Assembly: GCF_000027225.1 (NCBI RefSeq)
Contig: NC_013892.1
Coordinates: 2,666,001 to 2,730,000, forward strand
Length of the DNA: 64,000 bases
Origin: Xenorhabdus bovienii SS-2004
GTDB lineage: Bacteria > Pseudomonadota > Gammaproteobacteria > Enterobacterales > Enterobacteriaceae
Reading direction: 5' to 3'
Shown here: positions 38,501 to 49,400 of the stretch, piece after piece
Numbering within the stretch: the first letter of the stretch is position 1
Layout: each line of letters starts with the position of its first letter
The notes under the pieces: model-generated
Databases searched by the model: none
Told to the model about the DNA's origin: nothing
The model's input: only the letters and a program-made list of their open reading frames with translations
Translations under genes and position numbers: made by a program

Positions 38501-39025
38501 ATAGTCATAAAATGTATTCAGCCCATACATCCAATTCTGATAAAAATAACGCCCGCCTAAGCCGATATTTATCGTATTTCTGCTGTCTTTATTGCGATAA
38601 CCTAATTGGGAAAAGAACAGCCAGTCGGCTTTGTTATCGTACAATGGCAATAAGAGATCAAGTGAGTGATTTTTCAGTTTCCAGTCCCTGTCTAAGCCAA
38701 AATTAATGCTTACTGTACCAAACTGTGATAACCATTTTTGTGTTTCTGATAATATGGTGCTGTTAAGTTTACCCAACGCATAAGAAGTTGCTTGCGTCTT
38801 AAGCTCTGAAGGAGAAGAAGATAATACCTGACTCATGGTTTGGAGATTATTGACAATGAAATTCTGCGCATCAAATTCTGGGGTATTCTGTGTTTCTTTT
38901 GAATGTGGATGCGATGTCTCATGTCTTATAGCATCTTTGGCTAAAGCGAACGTTATTGTAGAAGGTATCAATAAGGCATAAATAAAAATAAAAGTCCCAA
39001 TGATTTTTTTCGCAAATGATGGCAT
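35516..39025 (-). CDS. Inverse autotransporter adhesin (intimin/invasin family)
   Basis: A 1169-residue outer-membrane adhesin. There is a signal peptide at about 1-29 (IIGTFIFIYALLIPSTITFA). A periplasmic helical stretch (YALGKLNSTILSETQKWLSQ) precedes the intimin/invasin-type beta-barrel, about 100-345, with GTVSINFGLDRDWKLKNHSL, LLLPLYDNKADWLFFSQLGY, GLGGRYFYQNWMYGLNTFYD and LVNLNYRFGIPI. Several Ig-like Big-1 type modules follow (EVKCQAQGETPVLVNESYIC, TNADGEATATLTSS). The C-terminal ~120 residues hold two cysteines (NIDCGVNL, GVIFCYDHW) and could be a lectin-like tip. The N-terminus has no LysM domain. It is first in the adhesin cassette; a GAGGTG site precedes the start. No partner domain tells the receptor. 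Confidence 0.93.
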   Translation of the reverse strand: MPSFAKKIIGTFIFIYALLIPSTITFALAKDAIRHETSHPHSKETQNTPEFDAQNFIVNNLQTMSQVLSSSPSELKTQATSYALGKLNSTILSETQKWLSQFGTVSINFGLDRDWKLKNHSLDLLLPLYDNKADWLFFSQLGYRNKDSRNTINIGLGGRYFYQNWMYGLNTFYDYDITGKNRRIGLGSEIWGDYIKLSANAYYRLSDWQNSRNFDYYYERPANGYDINSEFYLPFYPNLGAKLSYEKYFGDSVTLFNRDTKQKNPSLAKMGLTYTPIPLFTIGVDYRQGESGRSETQLLVNLNYRFGIPISTQLDHNNVASMRTLAGSRYDLVERNNNIVLEHKKIEEIELLAVEPILGYGHQEIKISVPVRTHKNIKQASWKVADKAFEQYNGKLSSDLGKDITVTLPSYQEAHKQDYILDISIMDNQERIKNTHMPIKILPFLIDGKVKVIPPKSLESTDEEKNGYKFTDLVITYQGVIKGEIVKNGKIDNVRWIVESSLGDESELSFAWNNRPAQTNEKGELIDENRKPISNILVSKNKNQNDKVKVYIQLDGATKQEIGEVNFDPVKPVPDKPENIEVKCQAQGETPVLVNESYICKAIVTGAKGKSDYIIGKKVNWKVEGHNKLQPIPVIEQTNADGEATATLTSSTELSGLVVIASVDDGQPTYKSNKINFSWPEITLDPLSKSTTDGDEVEHYTVRATILREKGGKVYTGNTENKGKDIKFVWKDLKLENGNNASGVTSKPSPGTPQSVDSQGKLETHISGNKANNEQVKACINIEGRDSASDICSELINFVQDFKIDSIEVINFDPASPLLGDGNSKYQYRAKIVDYKDNTKIIAGRKFEPKDISWIHDHNKIESAKLPSPELYSPTNKDVYTTDDKGYLYATLKSSVGVKKVNMTLKVSGAKNTNEELTTTAGVEFTPVAKVALLYVYNRNDKKIYKYFDNKDNLNRPSNVFESLRGELRDPKNPKSFYDDPDVSEVIYSMKFNKDEAPYGGITLTFGDKEHGPIQFRAMGIVEIYSNVTMQSGEIKLYKYKIDIKSVSSVNNQKGYVSVNGSNIDCGVNLKGGRQDLYSDKEASDPTNPYSIHNEWGETERGERYSLYDWGLFDEVNNHNAEKATIIVKSTSSASSKRFRIYDSKNNTFDQQSEGVIFCYDHWLKSGKN

Positions 39026-39276
39026 AGATAAACACCTCGGAAAAATTTATATCAACGGATAGCTATCATTGTTTTCATACCGCTTTAACATACTCATTGG
39101 TTAATATTAGTAAAAAATTTAAAATTCGTCTTACTTTACTGTAGAGCATAAAATCTATGGTTGCCTGGCTCAATGATGCGCTCCGCCGCACACTTCTATA
39201 CCAATGAGGCAGGTGTCTTGGTTTGAAAAGAATTCGAGGAATTTGTTACGCCTGATAGCGTTGCTAAAGATTTCAC
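39026..39276. other. Promoter region of the inverse autotransporter gene, no gene seen
   Basis: The first ~110 bases are very AT-rich and should contain the leftward promoter of the adhesin gene. Further right, the sequence becomes more GC-rich and merges into the IS6-type scrap. I could not name a protein in 39140-39276. Confidence 0.45.
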
Positions 39277-39420
39277 CTGATTGAACAGGATTATCGCAAC
39301 ATCAAACGGCGAACACGTCCTATGCTGGGATTCAAAAACTTTAGGGGGGCTCAGGTCCTGTTTGCCGTGATCGATACCAATAAGGTTATATTATTTATTC
39401 ATGGCGATGGCCTCTTGTAA
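39277..39420 (+). pseudogene. IS6/IS26-family transposase, C-terminal remnant
   Basis: LIEQDYRNIKRRTRPMLGFK followed by NFRGAQVLFAVID matches the IS6-family end (.EQDHR.IK.R.RPMLGFK.F..A). It then runs on to a stop. The rest of the element is gone. It lies between two surface-protein genes and points to past IS activity at the cassette edge. Confidence 0.68.
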
Positions 39421-39456
39421 AAAAAATCCCCCTGCCAACATACGCCTACAGGGGGA
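39419..39456 (-). terminator. Rho-independent terminator of the GDSL autotransporter gene
   Basis: On the minus strand CCCCCTG and CAGGGGG (39428-39434 / 39449-39455) form a GC-rich stem followed by a run of eight T, 69 bases after the stop codon of the esterase gene. Confidence 0.85.
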
Positions 39457-39524
39457 GGGAGACTAACTTGCTTGTGAATTTTCTTTTGCATTTCTTCCTG
39501 TTTTTTTATCCTGCATTCGGTATA

Positions 39525-41507
39525 TCAAAAGCTGATATTGAAACCGAGGTTGAAACCATAATTATGATTTGATGTCTTATCGCTTTTTTCATGTGATATC
39601 GCTGCAAATGCCCGAAAATTATTGGTCAGGTTAGCATTGACCCCAACGGTATATTGGAAACGGTTTCTATCTTGCTTTTCCTCCCGTTGTATGAAGGAAG
39701 TTTTAGTGGAATTAATGGCGCTACGAAGTATGTAAGATTCATCATCGAATTGGTGACTGAACAGGATAGAAGCGTAAGGATTGAAGCGGCCTAATTGAGT
39801 ATCCACTCGCCAGCCGACTGAACCCACTTTAGAGTTATAGTGTTGATCCTCAAAATGCATGGAGGTGCTATTGTTACCGGATTCACGATAGCCATCAACA
39901 TTCCCTTTATCCCAAGCATACTGGATGATTGGACTGGTGGTCAGGTAATGGGTGATAGGGATATTCCAGCCAGCCGTGATTCGCCATCCCCACTGTTTGC
40001 CGGTAGTTGAGCCTGTTTCTCTACGCGTGGCTTGACCAAGCTGGATGGAACGTGACAGGTTATCGTAGTTGGTGCGTGAATAATGGAGATCGCCACTCAG
40101 CCAGCCGTGGTTATAATAGTTCCAGAGTGCATAAGCCGTTACGACATGACCAGTAGCGGCATAATTGAAATTAGAAGCTGAACTTTGTTCATCTCGATAA
40201 CGTGAAACTGTCGCCCCTAATAGCAAGTCATTTGTCAGTTGATAATCACTGCCCAATGTGAGAGTGCTATTGTGGTTACCTGTATAACCGCCGAATATTC
40301 CAATTTTACCTTGTGCATTACGACCATTGCGAAATTGTTGCAAGTGTCCATCAAGTGAATTTAGGACACTTATGACGGGTACTCGATTGATGTGATTCAA
40401 CGTCATCACCTGTAACGGGGCATTATAGATGGACATAATGTACTGACTTATCATCAGATGTACATAAGGTGTTGGATGGAAGCTATCAGAAAACAAGTAT
40501 GATTGGCTTTTATCAAAGTCGGGATCGGAAGAAGAACAAAACGCGGCAAGTCCACCTTGTGTGCAGCCATAACCAAGGGTATTGGAAATACCATAGATGG
40601 TCGGATTCTCAATCACTTCCCGTAAGAGGTGGTTGATATCGGCACGAAGAATATTACCATTACCAAGCTGGTCTTCTTCTTTCTGGTTATATTCGTCAGA
40701 AAATTGGGAAGCAATTTTGCTACTTTGATTATAAGCATCGAGTAGTTGGTTATAGATTTCTTTAGCTTTGCTTGGATTTTTAGGAGCAGCATCTTCAGCA
40801 ATTTTTTTAAAAACTCCTTCGATGATTTGATGCCGGGTAGCAATATTCGGTGTAGGGTACTGGTTGATAGCTTGGTGAGCTTTTTTCAGAATCTGCTTGA
40901 TTTCTTTTGCAGACACTTTACTTTTCCCTAATGCTCCTTGAAGTACTTCCTCCATAATTTTTGGAGTTGTGCCAATATCGGGAACATTAGGCACAATAAC
41001 CAGACCTGCTCCGGCCTTAATAAGATTATTGACCTGCGATGCTGCGGATGCAGAACTGTCATTGATAATTTTTTGTGCTGTATATTTATCGCCTTTCGCG
41101 ACATTATCGAGTGCTTCATCAATATTATTACCGCCCACCCAATGTATATACAGACCATTAGAATCAGCCTTTCCAGAGTGTGCCTTCAAATAACTGTCGA
41201 TTTGTTTTTTTGTTGTGGGATTAAATAGGAAATGCGATGGATTCAGTGAACCATTGGCAGTTGCCCCACCTTGTGCATAATTAGTTCCGCCACGTCTAGA
41301 TGGTATTAGCTTTTTGCCAGTTAATTCTCGAGTTATATATTCATTGTATAATTCAGAATTTTCTCCATCTGTTGTGAATCTACCGATATTTCCACCATCA
41401 CTCAAACTATCACCAAAAACATAAACATTGTCATAGGCATGGGCATTTGTAATGGAATTCAATAAAAATAATGTTGTAGCTGATATCAAAAAAAGTGCTT
41501 TTTTCAT
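39525..41507 (-). CDS. GDSL esterase/lipase autotransporter (EstA type)
   Basis: A 660-residue secreted esterase anchored by its own beta-barrel. There is a signal peptide at about 1-24 (KKALFLISATTLFLLNSITN, cut after AHA). Catalytic Ser is in VFGDSLSDGGN, a block with GGTNYAQGGA follows, the oxyanion GGNN is in HWVGGNNIDEA, and Asp/His are in SDSFHPTPYVHL near residue 365. The C-terminal ~270 residues form an autotransporter barrel ending with NYGFNLGFNISF. I start it at the ATG at 41507, which has AGGAGA just upstream; the frame opens at 41534. Family members cleave short-chain esters and affect surfactant and motility. It is monocistronic with a strong terminator. Confidence 0.95.
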   Translation of the reverse strand: MKKALFLISATTLFLLNSITNAHAYDNVYVFGDSLSDGGNIGRFTTDGENSELYNEYITRELTGKKLIPSRRGGTNYAQGGATANGSLNPSHFLFNPTTKKQIDSYLKAHSGKADSNGLYIHWVGGNNIDEALDNVAKGDKYTAQKIINDSSASAASQVNNLIKAGAGLVIVPNVPDIGTTPKIMEEVLQGALGKSKVSAKEIKQILKKAHQAINQYPTPNIATRHQIIEGVFKKIAEDAAPKNPSKAKEIYNQLLDAYNQSSKIASQFSDEYNQKEEDQLGNGNILRADINHLLREVIENPTIYGISNTLGYGCTQGGLAAFCSSSDPDFDKSQSYLFSDSFHPTPYVHLMISQYIMSIYNAPLQVMTLNHINRVPVISVLNSLDGHLQQFRNGRNAQGKIGIFGGYTGNHNSTLTLGSDYQLTNDLLLGATVSRYRDEQSSASNFNYAATGHVVTAYALWNYYNHGWLSGDLHYSRTNYDNLSRSIQLGQATRRETGSTTGKQWGWRITAGWNIPITHYLTTSPIIQYAWDKGNVDGYRESGNNSTSMHFEDQHYNSKVGSVGWRVDTQLGRFNPYASILFSHQFDDESYILRSAINSTKTSFIQREEKQDRNRFQYTVGVNANLTNNFRAFAAISHEKSDKTSNHNYGFNLGFNISF

Positions 41508-41713
41508 CGTAGTTCTCCTGAAAAACTCGCTCACTATTTTTACGCCAGCACAAAACCGTGAATTAAAAGATCATTTATCTATTACCTATCCACTATCTCT
41601 GGTTGAGGGCTGATATTTTGATGATTTCAGTTAGATACTACTTCGAGGCACATATACGGAAAATCAACGTCATGTTGATGTGTATATATGAATGTTAAAT
41701 AGCGAAAAAATAA

Positions 41714-41748
41714 AAACGCAAGACAGTGATATTTATTGTCTTGCGTTT
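41714..41748 (-). terminator. 12-bp-arm hairpin with minus-strand T-run
   Basis: AAACGCAAGACA and TGTCTTGCGTTT are perfect 12-base arms. On the minus strand a T-rich run follows. No minus-strand gene lies to its right, so it may block antisense transcription or be left from a lost gene. Confidence 0.6.
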
Positions 41749-41956
41749 CTGATTGAGGTCTTGTTTCTGTTTTTCGATGGTTTATTTACATCGATTTATT
41801 GTTAGTTTTTCCATCTTATCTGTCATCGATTGATCAATGAGGCCTGTCTTTTTCACTATCATCGAATTTTATCCTTCCGCCACTTTTACCTACATTGTGT
41901 AGATCTAAACCCTACGCCAAAGCCCAAGACAGGCAACTCGTTGACATAACTTCCAT

Positions 41957-41974
41957 ATTTTCTCCATCATTGGC
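41957..41974 (+). promoter_or_regulatory. BaeR-box-like site upstream of mdtA
   Basis: ATTTTCTCCATCATTGGC matches the E. coli BaeR box, as I recall it (TTTTTCTCCATDATTGGC), at 16 of 18 positions. It starts 121 bases before the mdtA start codon. This implies that the BaeSR system encoded at the end of the operon controls its own pump genes. Confidence 0.75.
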
Positions 41975-42077
41975 TATTTCCCTTTGGTTACACTATTAAT
42001 ATATGTTTATTAAACCGATTTAGCATAAGATGCTGCATGACTGGTCACTGCAACAATACTGAGAGAATGTCGAGCAC

Positions 42078-43319
42078 ATGAAAAATAAACGTCGTACTTA
42101 CTTTTTCCAATTTGCGGTACTAGCCGTTGTCATCGCAACAGCTTATTTCGCGTGGAACTACTTCAAAGCATCCACAATATCAGAAGAAAAATCTGCTCAG
42201 GCATCAAAATCTCTACAAGATTTAAAATATTTGCTACAACCGCCTGTGCAAGTAGCAACAGCCAAAATACAGTCCGTCCCCCATTATCTGGGAGGACTAG
42301 GTACTGTTCAGGCGGCCAATACCGTCACTGTCACTAGCCTTGTTGCTGGTCAATTAACCGCCCTGCATTTTGATGAAGGTCAGTTCGTCAAGCAAGGCGA
42401 TTTATTAGCAGAAATCGATCCCCGTTCCTTTCAAATCCAACTGGCAAAAGTACAAGGACAATATGCCAAAGATCAGGCAACACTAGCCAATTCCCGACAG
42501 GATTTAGTTCGCTATCAGCAATTAGCGAAAAACAAATCAATTTCCCAACAGGATCTAGACAAGCAGATTTCTACAGTGCGCCAGTATGAAGCCCTCCTGA
42601 AAGCCGATCAGTCAAGTATTGATGATGCGAGACTGCAATTGACTTACAGCCGGATTACAGCTCCCATTTCCGGCCGTGTTGGTCTGAAAAAAATTGATGT
42701 TGGCAATTACATATCTGCCGGTGGAGGAACTCCGCTCGTGATCATCACTCAGGTCGATCCGATTGATGTGTTGTTTGCTCTGCCGGAAAACGATATCAGC
42801 GCGGTATTGAAAGCACAGAAAAATAATAAGGATGTTGTCGTCACCGCCTGGGATCGCAATAACCAGCAGCAATTGGCACAAGGTAAATTACTCAGTATCG
42901 ATAACCTGATTGATGTGACTACTGGCACGATTAAAATGAAAGCACGATTCGATAACCAAAACAACGTGCTGTTTCCCAATCAATTTGTCAATATTCAGAT
43001 TAAGGTTAATACACTGGAAAATGCCATCGTTATCCCGAATGCCGCATTACAGATGAGTAGTGAGGGGCATTATGTCTGGAAGGTGGACAAAGAAAACAAA
43101 GTCAACAAGCGTAAAGTCACCATCGGGTTACAAAATGCTCAACTGGTAGTCATCAGCAAAGGTTTGGCAACAGGTGATCGGGTCGTTACGGATGGTACTG
43201 ACGCATTAACCGAAGGTACTGGTATCACGATTGTCAAACCACTAAAATCAGAATCTGCCAATACTTACGATCAGATGGATAAATCAAAGCCATCAAACAG
43301 TAAAGTGGAGAATACTTAA
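42078..43319 (+). CDS. mdtA: RND efflux periplasmic adaptor MdtA
   Basis: A 413-residue membrane fusion protein. An N-terminal membrane anchor ([20 protein letters not shown], about 9-28) is followed by lipoyl-like halves ([37 protein letters not shown]), a coiled-coil hairpin ([20 protein letters not shown]) and beta-barrel segments ([20 protein letters not shown]). It links the inner-membrane MdtB/MdtC transporter to an outer-membrane channel such as TolC. It is the first gene of mdtABC-baeSR; the TAA stop overlaps the mdtB ATG by one base. The tail is Ser/Lys-rich. Confidence 0.95.
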   Translation: MKNKRRTYFFQFAVLAVVIATAYFAWNYFKASTISEEKSAQASKSLQDLKYLLQPPVQVATAKIQSVPHYLGGLGTVQAANTVTVTSLVAGQLTALHFDEGQFVKQGDLLAEIDPRSFQIQLAKVQGQYAKDQATLANSRQDLVRYQQLAKNKSISQQDLDKQISTVRQYEALLKADQSSIDDARLQLTYSRITAPISGRVGLKKIDVGNYISAGGGTPLVIITQVDPIDVLFALPENDISAVLKAQKNNKDVVVTAWDRNNQQQLAQGKLLSIDNLIDVTTGTIKMKARFDNQNNVLFPNQFVNIQIKVNTLENAIVIPNAALQMSSEGHYVWKVDKENKVNKRKVTIGLQNAQLVVISKGLATGDRVVTDGTDALTEGTGITIVKPLKSESANTYDQMDKSKPSNSKVENT

Positions 43320-46300
43320 TGCATTCTGATTCTCCAATGACTGGCGGTGGTCCATCTCGCCTATTTATTCTACGTCCAGTTGCTACCACGCTGTTTATGA
43401 TAGCAATACTACTGGCAGGGATCATCGGCTACCGGATGCTGCCAGTTTCCGCTTTACCTCAAGTGGATTATCCTACTATTCAGGTGGTGACTCTCTACCC
43501 CGGAGCAAGTCCCGATATCATGACGTCTGTCGTAACTGCCCCGCTAGAACGTCAATTCGGGAAGATATCCGGCCTGAAACAGATGACATCACAAAGTTCT
43601 GGGGGTGCCTCCGTTATAACACTGGTGTTCCAGCTTTCGTTGCCATTGGATGTCGCAGAGCAGGATGTACAGGCAGCGATTAATGCAGCGACGAATCTAT
43701 TACCCAATGACCTGCCTTATCCACCAATTTACAGCAAGGTCAATCCGGCTGATCCTCCCATCTTGACGTTGGCCGTCACTTCTGATGCCCTGCCGATGAT
43801 TCAGGTACAGGATATGGTAGAGACCCGTATTGCCCAGCGTATTTCTCAAGTCGGAGGAGTTGGCTTGGTGACACTGGCTGGTGGGCAGCGTCCGGCTGTG
43901 CGCGTGAAGTTTAATGCACAGGCCATCGCCGCACATGGACTAAACAGCGAAACCATTCGTACCACAATAATGAATGCGAATGTAAGTTCAGCAAAAGGCA
44001 GTTTTGATGGCCCGACTCGCTCAGTGACGTTAACCACCAATGATCAAATGAAATCCATCGACGAATACCGCAATTTGATCGTGGCCTATAAAAATGGTGC
44101 TCCTATTCGTCTGCGTGATGTCGCGACTATTGAACGAGGCGCGGAAAATACCAAATTAGGCGCTTGGGCAAATGAGAAACCCGCCATTGTTATCAACGTT
44201 CAACGTCAGCCTGGTGCCAATGTCATCGATACCACGGACAATATCCGTGCCATGCTGCCAGAGCTGATCAACAGTTTGCCCAAATCGGTTAACATGGATA
44301 TTTTGACAGATCGGACTGTCACTATCCGTGCGTCGGTACAAGATGTTCAGTTTGAGTTATTATTGGCCATTGCACTAGTCGTGATGGTGATTTATGTGTT
44401 TTTACGTAATGCAACAGCGACCTTGATTCCAAGCATTGCAGTGCCACTTTCTCTGGTTGGCACATTTGCCGTCATGTATTTCTGTGGCTTCTCTGTCAAT
44501 AACCTCACGTTGATGGCATTAACCATCGCAGCAGGTTTCGTTGTAGATGATGCAATTGTTGTGATCGAAAATATCTCCCGCTATATCGAACGAGGAGAAA
44601 AACCGATGGCTGCTGCCCTGAAAGGAGCAGGAGAAATCGGTTTTACCATCATATCCTTAACGTTTTCATTAATTGCCGTTCTGATCCCACTTTTGTTCAT
44701 GGGAGATATTGTCGGCCGGCTGTTCCGAGAATTCGCCATTACACTTGCTGTCGCCATCTTAATTTCTGCCGTGGTATCACTTACATTAACGCCAATGATG
44801 TGTGCACGGATGCTGAAAGCAGAAGCTGAAATTAAACATAACCGCTTTGAACAGGCCAGTGAACACTTCTTTGAGCGAATAATTGCAATATATGGCGGAT
44901 GGCTGAAACGGGTTCTGAATCATCCTTGGATAACTCTCGGAGTTGCATTCAGCACATTGGCATTCACCGCCCTGCTCTATTTAACGATCCCAAAAGGATT
45001 TTTCCCATTGCAGGATAACGGCTTGATTCAGGGTACACTGGAAGCGCCACAATCTATTTCATTCAATGCCATGTCAGATAAACAGAGAGAAGTTACGGCT
45101 CTGCTGCTGCAAGATCCTGATGTGGAAAATGTGACAACGTTCATTGGTGTTGATGGCAGCAACTCAACGCTGAATAGTGGGCGTCTGCAAATCACCTTAA
45201 AACCTCTCAATCAGCGTGATATCCGAGTTGATGAGATCATCCCGCGTCTACAGGCTCGCGTCGCTAACGTACCTGACGTCAAACTGTATCTACAACCGAC
45301 ACAGGATTTAACGATTGATACCCAAGTTGCCCGCACGCAATATCAATTTACATTGCAAGGGACTGTCTCCAATGACCTTAACATTTGGGTTCCCAAACTA
45401 CAGGAAGCACTGAAACAGCGCCCTGAATTGGTGGATGTTGGTACTGACTGGCAGAATCGGGGGTTAGTGGCTTATATCAATGTCAATCGTGATATGGCCA
45501 GTCGATTAGGTATTTCCATGACTGCCATAGATAATGCACTGTACAACGCTTTTGGCCAACGTTTGATTTCAACAATTTACACCCAAGCTAACCAATATCG
45601 GGTGATCCTTGAGCAGGATACACAAAATGAAGCGGGTATGAATGCATTCAATAATGTTCACCTGATCGGAACCGATAACAAGGTAGTGCCACTCAGTACA
45701 ATTGCCACTGTTGAGCAACAATTGGGGTATTTATCCATCAATCATCTGCAACAATTTCCTGCTGTCACTTTTTCGTTCAATGTCGCACAAGAAGCTTCCC
45801 TTGAAGCAGCAGTTAATGCAGTCAAAGAAACAGAACGGTCGATTGGGATGCCAAAAAACATCAATACGCAATTTCAAGGAGCAACACTGGCGTTTCAGGA
45901 TGCGCTTGGCAATACCCTATGGCTGATTTTGGCTGCCGTTATCTCCATGTATATCGTGCTTGGTATTTTGTACGAAAGCTTTATTCATCCTGTTACGATC
46001 CTGTCAACTTTGCCCACTGCCGGCGTAGGGGCATTGTTAGCCCTGATGGTAGGTGGCTATGAGTTGGATATTATTGCCATTATCGGGATCATTTTGCTGA
46101 TTGGTATTGTGAAGAAGAATGCCATCATGATGATCGACTTTGCCCTGGCAGCGGAACGTGAAAAAGGCATGTCGCCTTATGACGCGATTTTTCAGGCTTG
46201 CCTTCTGCGTTTCAGACCCATTTTGATGACGACTATGGCTGCACTGCTGGGAGCATTACCGTTAATGCTCAGTACAGGAATCGGGGCAGAGTTACGCCGT

Positions 46301-46489
46301 CCATTAGGTATCTGTATGGTGGGCGGATTGATCATGAGCCAGATCCTGACGCTATTCACAACGCCTGTTATTTATCTGTTATTTGACCGATTAGCGAATT
46401 ATTTTAAAAACAAGCGCCAAAACAGACTCCAGAGTCAGAATCAAAGGGAATTAGATCATTCACCGGTTAATCATCAGGAGCCGCTGTGA
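43319..46489 (+). CDS. mdtB: RND multidrug efflux transporter MdtB
   Basis: A 1056-residue RND pump with the usual two repeats of six transmembrane helices and large periplasmic loops. [20 protein letters not shown] starts the first helix. Proton-relay acidic residues are in [20 protein letters not shown]. The second half has [20 protein letters not shown] and [17 protein letters not shown]. In E. coli, MdtB2C heterotrimers export bile salts, novobiocin and related compounds, driven by protons. It overlaps mdtC by 4 bases. Complete length. Confidence 0.97.
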
Positions 46490-49400
46490 AGTTTTTCGCC
46501 CTATTTATCCAACGGCCTGTCGCCACGACGCTACTGAGTTTAGCCATTACTTTATGTGGCGCACTCAGTTTTATTCTGCTGCCTGTATCACCGCTGCCGA
46601 AGATGGACTACCCCTTCATTTCAGTTAGTGCTTACATGCCAGGCGCATCACCTGAAACCATGGCATCTTCCGTTGCTACACCACTGGAACGTTCACTCGG
46701 TAAGATTGCTGGCGTGAAGGAGATGTCCTCCAACAGTTCGCTAGGTAACACTAACATTACGCTGGAATTCGAGCTTAGCCGGGATATCAATGGCGCCGCA
46801 CGGGATGTCCAAGCGGCGATCAATGCAGCAGAAAGCCTGCTGCCTTCCGGTATGCCAAGCCGGCCAAGGTACTATAAGGCGAATCTCTCTGATTCCCCGA
46901 TTATGATTTTGACTTTAACGTCAACTAATCATAGTGTAGGGCAACTGTATGATATTGCCTCAACCTACCTTGCTCAAAAGCTTTCTCAAGTAGAAGGTGT
47001 CAGTAATGTGTCTGTCGGAGGCGGTTCTCTGCCTGCGGTAAGGATTGAACTGAATCCCAATGCCCTGTTTAATCAGGGTGTTTCACTCAATGATGTCAGC
47101 CAAGCCATCAACAGTGCCAATGCCCAACGCCCAACAGGACATGTGGATTCAGCGCAACAGAACTGGCAAGTACATACCAATGACGAACTGAAGAACGCAG
47201 ACAGTTATCGTTCTATTATTGTGCATTATCGTAATGGTTCTCCTGTGCGTTTGCAGGATGTTGCTAATATCAAGGATTCCGTCGAAAATACCCGAGTAGC
47301 AGGAATGTCCGGAGGTGAGCCCGCCATCGTACTGGTTATTCGTCGTGAATCGGGAGCCAATATCATTGCAACCATAGACCGAATTCGTGCTGAACTTCCT
47401 GTTCTGCGTGAATCTATTCCTGCCAATATTCAGTTTAATATTGCACAGGAGCGCTCACCGACCATTCGTGCCTCCCTGCAAGAAGTGAAACAGTCACTTG
47501 CCATTGCTGTCGCTTTAGTGATTCTGGTGGTTTTTCTGTTTTTGCGTTCAGGCCGCGCCACCCTGATTCCCGCAATTGCAGTACCTGTATCACTCATTGG
47601 TACATTTACTGCCATGTATTTATGTGGTTTCAGCCTGAATAACCTTTCTTTGATGGCATTGACCATTGCGACAGGATTTGTTGTCGATGATGCCATTGTG
47701 GTACTGGAAAATATTTCCCGCCATCTGGAGGCTGGGTTGAAGCCTGCCCAAGCCGCACTAAAGGGGGTCAGAGAGGTTGGATTCACGGTTCTTGCCATGA
47801 GTGTTTCACTCGTCGCCGTTTTCATTCCGCTTGTATTGATCGATGAATTACTCGGCAGGATGTTCCGCGATTTTGCTGTGACACTCGCAACAGCTATCGG
47901 AATTTCACTACTGATTTCTCTTACCTTAACCCCAATGATGTGCGCACACCTGCTCAAATCATCACCGCAAAAATCGCAAAAACGCATTAGAGGTTTTAGC
48001 AAGGTACTGTTAAAAATTCAGCAGGGATATGGGCGTTCTCTGAAATGGGTACTCAATCATACCCGCTGGGTACTGCTAACATTAATTGGCATCGTTGTGC
48101 TGAATGTTTGGCTCTATATCAACATCCCGAAAACCCTTTTTCCTCAGCAAGATACCGGACGGATTTTGGGATTCGTCATTGCCGATGAAAACAGTTCATT
48201 CCAGTCCATGCGCGACAAGATGAAACATTTTATGCAGGTCATTAATGCCGATCCAACGGTCGAAAATGTGGAGGGATTTACTGAGAGCAGCTCAGGATTT
48301 ATGTTTATAGCACTAAAGCCACTAAAAGAGCGTACTGAAAGTATCGAAAAAGTGATCATCCGTTTAAAAGGGAAACTCTCGAATGAAGCGGGTGCCCAAC
48401 TGTATTTGCTCCCCATTCAGGAACTCAAATTGGGTGGACGCGGCGGAGCGAAATCAATTTATCAGTTTGCGTTGTTGTCCGATGATCTTGGTGAACTGCG
48501 CAAATGGGAACCGATTATTCGAAAAGCATTGGCGAAATTGCCCCAATTGACTGATGTTAATTCGGATTATGAAAATAAAGGCTCAGAAATAGCCATTATC
48601 TATGATCGCGATCTGATGGCTCGTTTGGGCATTAGTGTCAATGAAGCCAATGCCTTGCTTAGCAATGCTTTCGGTCAGCAGTCTATTTCCACAATTTATC
48701 TGCCCCGAAATCAATACAAAGTGGTTATGGAAGTCGCACCTGAATATACACAAGATGCCAGCTCGTTGGAAAAAATGTTTGTAATCAATGCCAAGGGTGA
48801 ACGTATTCCACTTTCCTATTTTGCCCGCTGGCAACCTGCGAATGCACCATCAGGTGTTTATCATCAGGGGCTGTCAGCCTCCTCGACTATCGCTTTCAAT
48901 GTTGCAGAAAACTATACACTGTCGGATGCAATCAGTGCGATAGAACGAACAATGACAGAGTTGAGTGTCCCTTCCGCAGTACGCAGCTCTTTCGCAGGCA
49001 TAGCCCAAGATTTTCAGAAAACTCAGAGCTCACAATTGTGGGTGATCCTCGCAGCTATCGTGACCGTTTATCTGGTTTTAGGGGTACTTTATGAGAGTTA
49101 TATCCACCCTCTGACCATTCTTTCAACTCTGCCTTCTGCGGGTGTTGGCGCTTTACTTGCACTAGAGCTGTTCAACACACCATTTAGTCTGATCGCCATG
49201 GTTGGGATCATGCTGCTAATTGGCATTGTGAAGAAAAATGCCATCATTATGGTGGATTTTGCCCTTGAAGCGCAGAAAAGCGGAAAATTGAGTGCACAAG
49301 AAGCGATACTTCAGGCCAGTTTATTGCGCTTCAGGCCAATTATGATGACTACCCTTTCAGCATTATTCGGTGCCTTACCTTTAGTTCTGAATAGTGGTGA

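Noticed and set aside
47430..48002. 190-codon minus-strand frame opposite mdtC
   Set aside because: Antisense shadow of a conserved RND transporter; composition is that of a reverse-complemented membrane protein.
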